Source: UMGS1519 sp963621885 (GTDB lineage: Bacteria > Actinomycetota > Coriobacteriia > Coriobacteriales > Eggerthellaceae). From it: a stretch of DNA of 34,469 bases. Each line of letters begins with the position of its first letter. Positions within the stretch are counted from its first letter, which is position 1. Position numbers and translations under genes: made by a program. Below are positions 31,186-34,469 of the stretch, piece after piece. The notes under the pieces are model-generated. The model did no database searches, was not told where the DNA came from, and worked only from the letters and a program-made list of their open reading frames with translations. Location of the stretch: assembly GCA_963621885.1 (NCBI GenBank), contig CAVFFT010000003.1:1-34469 (forward strand), in the 5' to 3' direction.

Positions 31186-32079
31186 CTAGTCCATCACGGC
31201 CGCGTCGAGCACCGCGCCAATCGAGTCGTGTATTACCAGGTCGCAGCGGGAGTCCTGCGGCGTTTCGTCGCGATTGATGAGCACGAGGCGCTGCCCTCGG
31301 TAGAAGTCGATGAGTCCTGCTGCGGGCCAGACGACAAGCGAAGTGCCGCCCACAATGAGCATGTCGGCTTGTGCGATGGCGCGCACGCTGCCCTGAAGGA
31401 CGTTCTCGTCGAGGCTTTCGCCATAAAGCACCACGTCGGGGCGGATGATGCCGCCGCAATCGCAGCGGGGGATGTCGGCGCTTTTCCTGAGTGGCTCGAT
31501 TCCATAGCGCTTGCCGCAGCGCGCGCAATAGTGGCGCAGCATCGAGCCATGCAGCTCGAAGACCCTTTTGCTTCCCGCCTGCTGGTGCAGTCCGTCGATG
31601 TTCTGCGTGATGACGGCCTTGAGCTTCCCTTCGCCTTCAAGCTTCGCGAGTGCGCGATGGGCGGCATTCGGCTTGGCGTTGGGGAAGAGCATGCGCTCCT
31701 TAAGGAAGCGGAAAAACTCGCAAGGGTGTTGCTCGAGAAAGCCGTGCGAGACAACCTCTTCGGGAGGGTAGTTGAAATCTTGGGAGAATAGGCCGCCTGA
31801 ACTGCGGAAATCGGGGATGCCGCTTTCGGTTGAAACACCGGCGCCGCCAAAGAACACGATGCTGTTGCTCTCGCGTATCCATTCTCTCAGGAGGGAGAGA
31901 TTCACGTCCGCACCCGCTTTTTTCTGAAGGCCGGAACCTGCGTTTCCTTGGAGAACAGAACCCGCGTTCGCGTCGTCGCGAGATGCGCAATCTGCGCTGG
32001 TGTCGGCGGCGCATCCGCTTGCAAACATGTCGTTTCCGTCACTTTGCATCGCGTTGCCCCTTGCTGTGTTGCCGTTCAT
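31186..32079 (-). CDS. Sir2-family NAD-dependent protein deacylase
   Basis: A 297-residue sirtuin, removing acyl groups from lysines with NAD+. The NAD motif FFGGAGVSTESGIPDFRS, TQNIDGLHQQAG, the catalytic histidine in VFELHGS, and the zinc cysteines CARC...CDCGG (CxxC and CxC) are present, with the late GGTSLVVWPAAGL and LINRDE motifs. The first 60 or so residues are a polar, non-conserved extension; ATG 32079 has AAGGGGA upstream, but ATGs at 32046 and 32025 are possible. Because of the Tyr/Arg pair typical of class III sirtuins is not seen, deacetylation is more likely than desuccinylation, which is a tentative reading. First gene of the sir2-rsmJ pair, divergent from the metal-efflux operon. 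Confidence 0.94.
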   Translation of the reverse strand: MNGNTARGNAMQSDGNDMFASGCAADTSADCASRDDANAGSVLQGNAGSGLQKKAGADVNLSLLREWIRESNSIVFFGGAGVSTESGIPDFRSSGGLFSQDFNYPPEEVVSHGFLEQHPCEFFRFLKERMLFPNAKPNAAHRALAKLEGEGKLKAVITQNIDGLHQQAGSKRVFELHGSMLRHYCARCGKRYGIEPLRKSADIPRCDCGGIIRPDVVLYGESLDENVLQGSVRAIAQADMLIVGGTSLVVWPAAGLIDFYRGQRLVLINRDETPQDSRCDLVIHDSIGAVLDAAVMD

Positions 32080-32099
32080 GGCGAATTCCCCTTTCGCTC

Positions 32100-32127
32100 T
32101 TGACAGCATAGTAGCCGCCCCTATACT
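32100..32127 (+). promoter_or_regulatory. promoter of the metal-efflux operon
   Basis: TTGACA (32100-32105), 16 bases, TATACT (32122-32127): the best sigma-70-like promoter in the window, reading towards the HMA and ATPase genes. The expected start of transcription is about 32133-32135, just before the operator. Confidence 0.85.
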
Positions 32128-32143
32128 TATTCACAAATAAACA

Positions 32144-32161
32144 TATGAACATACGTTCATA
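32144..32161 (+). promoter_or_regulatory. ArsR/SmtB-type operator
   Basis: TATGAAC-ATAC-GTTCATA is a 7-bp perfect inverted repeat with a 4-base centre. It closely resembles the SmtB/CadC/NmtR operators (consensus half-site TGAAC, 12-2-12 type). Located at about +10 of the predicted transcript and 14 bases before the HMA start, it would let a metal-released repressor block transcription. No arsR/smtB gene is in the window. Confidence 0.8.
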
Positions 32162-32174
32162 AGAAGGAGCCATC

Positions 32175-32390
32175 ATGACGAAGACCTACCGGGTGAGCGT
32201 TGACTGTGCGGATTGCGCTGCGAAAATCGAACGGGCCATCACGAAACTGGAAGGCGTCGAGCAGGCGCGTCTCAATTTCCTCACGCAGAAACTGCGTATC
32301 AGCGCCGACGAGGCGCGCTTCAACGAGGTCATGGACGAGGTGGAGCGCGTGGGCCGTCGCGTTGAGCGCGATTTCGCCCTTGTGCGATAA
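32175..32390 (+). CDS. HMA-domain metal-binding protein (metallochaperone-like)
   Basis: A 71-residue heavy-metal-associated domain, ferredoxin-like fold, with the metal site DCADCAAKIE (C11, C14). Such domains bind Cu(I), Zn, Cd or Pb; the Asp before the first Cys is common in Zn/Cd-type domains. AGAAGGAG precedes the ATG. The adjacent ATPase has no N-terminal HMA domain, so this protein probably supplies it in trans. Stop and next start are 9 bases apart, hence an operon. Confidence 0.93.
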   Translation: MTKTYRVSVDCADCAAKIERAITKLEGVEQARLNFLTQKLRISADEARFNEVMDEVERVGRRVERDFALVR

Positions 32391-32399
32391 AGGGGTGCC

Positions 32400-34292
32400 A
32401 TGCTGAAAGAGCTCACAAGGCAATCCAAAAGAAGGCTTGCGCGCATCATCTGCGCGCTCGTACTCTTTGCCGGGGCGATGCTTCTGCCGTATGAGGCGCT
32501 TGTTCCCGAGGAATACCTACTCGTCGCGCAATGCTGCGTCTTCCTCGTGCCGTATTTTGTCGCGGGCTACGACGTCCTCTGGTCTGCGGTGCGCAATATC
32601 GGGCATGGGCAGGTGTTCGACGAGAACTTCCTCATGTCGGTGGCGACCATTGGCGCCTTCCTGCTTGCGCTTATTCCCGGTTCGGACGCGCATTTTGCCG
32701 AAGGCGCTGCGGTCATGCTGTTCTACCAGGTGGGCGAGTGGTTTCAGAATTTCGCGGTCGACCGTTCGCGGCGTTCGGTCGCCCAGCTCATGGATATCGC
32801 GCCTGAAATCGCGCATGTGCGCCGCGCGGGCGAGGTTTCCGATGTCGACCCCAGCGAGGTGGCGATTGGGGAAGAGATCTTGGTGAACCCCGGCGAGCGG
32901 GTTCCTATCGATGGCATCGTGATGGAAGGCTCATCGCAGCTTGACACGGCGGCGCTGACGGGCGAAGCGCTTCCGCGCGTGGTGGAGACGGGTGCCGAGG
33001 TGTTTTCCGGAAGCATCAACCTCACCGGTCCGCTTGTCCTGCGCACCGAGAAGGCCTTCGAGGATTCCACGGTCTCGCGCATTCTCGAGCTGGTGGAGGA
33101 AGCGACCGACCATAAGGCGAAGACAGAGAATTTCATCACCCGTTTCGCGCGCTATTACACGCCCATTGTCGTCTTCGGCGCCTTGGGAATCGCGGTCTTG
33201 CCTCCGCTTCTGGCGGGCCTTCCCTGGGGCGATTGGATTGAACGCGGGCTTATTTTCCTCGTGGTGTCATGCCCCTGCGCGCTGGTGATCAGCGTGCCGC
33301 TTTCGTTCTTTGGCGGCATCGGCGGCGCGAGCCGCCGCGGGATTCTTGTGAAGGGAAGCAACTACCTGGAGGCACTTTCGAAGGTGGATGCCGTCGTGTT
33401 CGACAAGACGGGCACGCTCACCAACGGCTCCTTCAATGTGGTGGCAGTGCATGCGGAAGAGGGAATCGACTCCGACCTGCTCCTTTCAATGGCGGCGCAT
33501 GCCGAAGCCTATTCGAACCATCCGATCGCCCTTTCGGTCAAAGAGGCCTACACCGGCGTGATCGATGCGAAGCGCATTCGCGACGTAAGCGAAGAGGCGG
33601 GCCATGGCGTGCGGGCGACCATCGACGAGAAGATTGTGTACGTGGGCAACGGCAAGCTGATGGAGGGCTGTGCGATTCCGTATCACGAGTGCGAGCTGGC
33701 GGGCACGATTCTCCATGTTTCGCTTGATGGCGCTTACATTGGCCATATCGTCATTGCCGACGTGGTGAAGGACGACGCGGCCCAGGCAATCCGCGATATC
33801 CATGCGGCAGGCGTGAACCGCACGGTCATGCTCACGGGCGACCGGCTGGAAGTGGCGGCCGCGGTGGCGGACACCCTTGGTATTAGGGAATACCATGCGC
33901 AGCTTCTTCCGCAGAACAAAGTGGCCGAGGTCGAAAGGCTCATTTCGCAAGGCACGAAGCTCGCGTTTGTGGGTGACGGCATAAATGATGCGCCGGTGCT
34001 TGCCCGCGCCGATGTGGGTATCGCGATGGGCGCCATCGGCAGCGATGCCGCTATCGAGGCGGCCGATATCGTGCTCATGAACGACAAGCCGAGCGATATC
34101 GCCGTCTGCATTCGCATCTCGCGCAAGACGATGCGCATCGTGTGGCAGAACATCATTTTTGCCCTCGGGGTGAAATTCGCCATCCTGGCGCTTGCGGTCG
34201 TGGGCGTCGCGACGATGTGGCTCGCGGTGTTCGGTGACGTGGGTGTCGCGGTGATCGCGATTCTGAACGCGATGCGTGCCCTGCGCGTGTAG
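32400..34292 (+). CDS. P1B-type heavy-metal ATPase (Zn/Cd/Pb exporter, CadA/ZntA-like)
   Basis: A 630-residue P-type ATPase that pumps soft divalent metals out of the cell. Membrane metal site SCPCALV (C291-P-C293), actuator TGEA (187-190), phosphorylation site DKTGTLT (D335), the HP motif in NHPIAL, GDGINDAPVLA hinge and the last-helix GDVGVAVIAILNA with its aspartate; together with the conserved lysine in GVKFAIL this indicates the Zn/Cd/Pb (P1B-2) group rather than copper. Eight membrane helices are expected. It lacks the usual N-terminal HMA domain, encoded just upstream as a separate protein. AAAGGGG precedes the ATG. Its last codons are duplicated in the repeat after the gene. Confidence 0.95.
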   Translation: MLKELTRQSKRRLARIICALVLFAGAMLLPYEALVPEEYLLVAQCCVFLVPYFVAGYDVLWSAVRNIGHGQVFDENFLMSVATIGAFLLALIPGSDAHFAEGAAVMLFYQVGEWFQNFAVDRSRRSVAQLMDIAPEIAHVRRAGEVSDVDPSEVAIGEEILVNPGERVPIDGIVMEGSSQLDTAALTGEALPRVVETGAEVFSGSINLTGPLVLRTEKAFEDSTVSRILELVEEATDHKAKTENFITRFARYYTPIVVFGALGIAVLPPLLAGLPWGDWIERGLIFLVVSCPCALVISVPLSFFGGIGGASRRGILVKGSNYLEALSKVDAVVFDKTGTLTNGSFNVVAVHAEEGIDSDLLLSMAAHAEAYSNHPIALSVKEAYTGVIDAKRIRDVSEEAGHGVRATIDEKIVYVGNGKLMEGCAIPYHECELAGTILHVSLDGAYIGHIVIADVVKDDAAQAIRDIHAAGVNRTVMLTGDRLEVAAAVADTLGIREYHAQLLPQNKVAEVERLISQGTKLAFVGDGINDAPVLARADVGIAMGAIGSDAAIEAADIVLMNDKPSDIAVCIRISRKTMRIVWQNIIFALGVKFAILALAVVGVATMWLAVFGDVGVAVIAILNAMRALRV

Positions 34293-34422
34293 CGTCTGGC
34301 TCGCGTCGCCTACGTCCTGCGCGTGGAGCGCCTAGCTTGGAACGCCCGCGCACTCAGTGCGGGAGAGGGGCGCTTGGCACAGCGCGTGGAGTCTCCGGCT
34401 CGCGTCGCCTGCGCCCTGCACG
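34283..34422. repeat. 41-bp direct repeat including the 3' end of the ATPase gene
   Basis: 34283-34323 and 34382-34422 are about 34/41 identical (core GGCTCGCGTCGCCT), 99 bases apart. The first copy contains the ATPase stop codon. A third partial relative starts near 34315. A small hairpin (GCAC TCA GTGC with flanking CCC/GGG) lies at about 34345-34363. The rest of the window end holds nothing I can name. Confidence 0.55.
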
Positions 34423-34469
34423 CGTATAACGTGCGTGAAAAGTGAAGACGTTTGTTTCGGCGGCGGCTG

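Overview
The window is high-GC bacterial chromosome with closely packed genes on both strands, long antisense open frames that are only GC-driven shadows, and no rRNA, tRNA, phage or transposase gene that I can see. Gene content and sequence style suggest a host-associated actinobacterium, most likely of the class Coriobacteriia (Eggerthellaceae-like). That is inference from the mix of families (AldA-type aldehyde dehydrogenase, DUF1846 with LarE, a serine-rich beta-helix lipoprotein, P1B ATPase with a detached HMA protein), not a database result.

Layout: 1-5.8 kb holds a possible 3' end of a membrane protein, a short-chain dehydrogenase, a membrane-anchored alpha/beta hydrolase, a SpoU-type RNA methyltransferase (minus) and an 887-residue TPR protein of unknown function. 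At 5.9-10.4 kb thiC (minus) sits behind a divergent TPP-type riboswitch, followed by panB-panC-panD (plus). At 10.5-14.3 kb are aldA and an O-acetylhomoserine sulfhydrylase-like gene (both minus). At 14.3-19.3 kb are a DUF1015 gene, tcdA (minus), a class I aminotransferase and a CDF metal transporter. At 19.4-23.3 kb a secreted beta-helix lipoprotein (minus) is transcribed away from a small cysteine-rich membrane protein, followed by a 32-bp tandem repeat array and mnmA. At 23.5-26.7 kb are metN-metI without metQ, a D-amino acid transaminase and a GNAT acetyltransferase (minus). At 27-32.1 kb are an unknown membrane-anchored protein, then the minus-strand DUF1846-larE pair and the sir2-rsmJ pair. 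At 32.1-34.3 kb is a metal-efflux operon (HMA protein plus Zn/Cd-type ATPase) behind a near-consensus promoter and an ArsR/SmtB-type operator.

Themes: coenzyme A precursor and thiamine synthesis, sulfur/methionine metabolism (MetY-like, MetNI, LarE, MnmA, TcdA), tRNA/rRNA modification (SpoU, TcdA, MnmA, RsmJ) and metal homeostasis (CDF, HMA, P1B ATPase, possibly the Cys-rich protein). The most unusual items are: (1) larE, whose complete N-terminus is in frame but has no ATG/GTG/TTG, so that an ATT start with a well-placed ribosome binding site is the best candidate; (2) the divergent pair formed by the lipoprotein and the Cys-rich protein, whose promoters flank a 7-bp direct repeat with 11-bp period; (3) the thiC leader, which keeps the pyrimidine-sensing half of a TPP aptamer but has a strongly altered pyrophosphate-sensing half.
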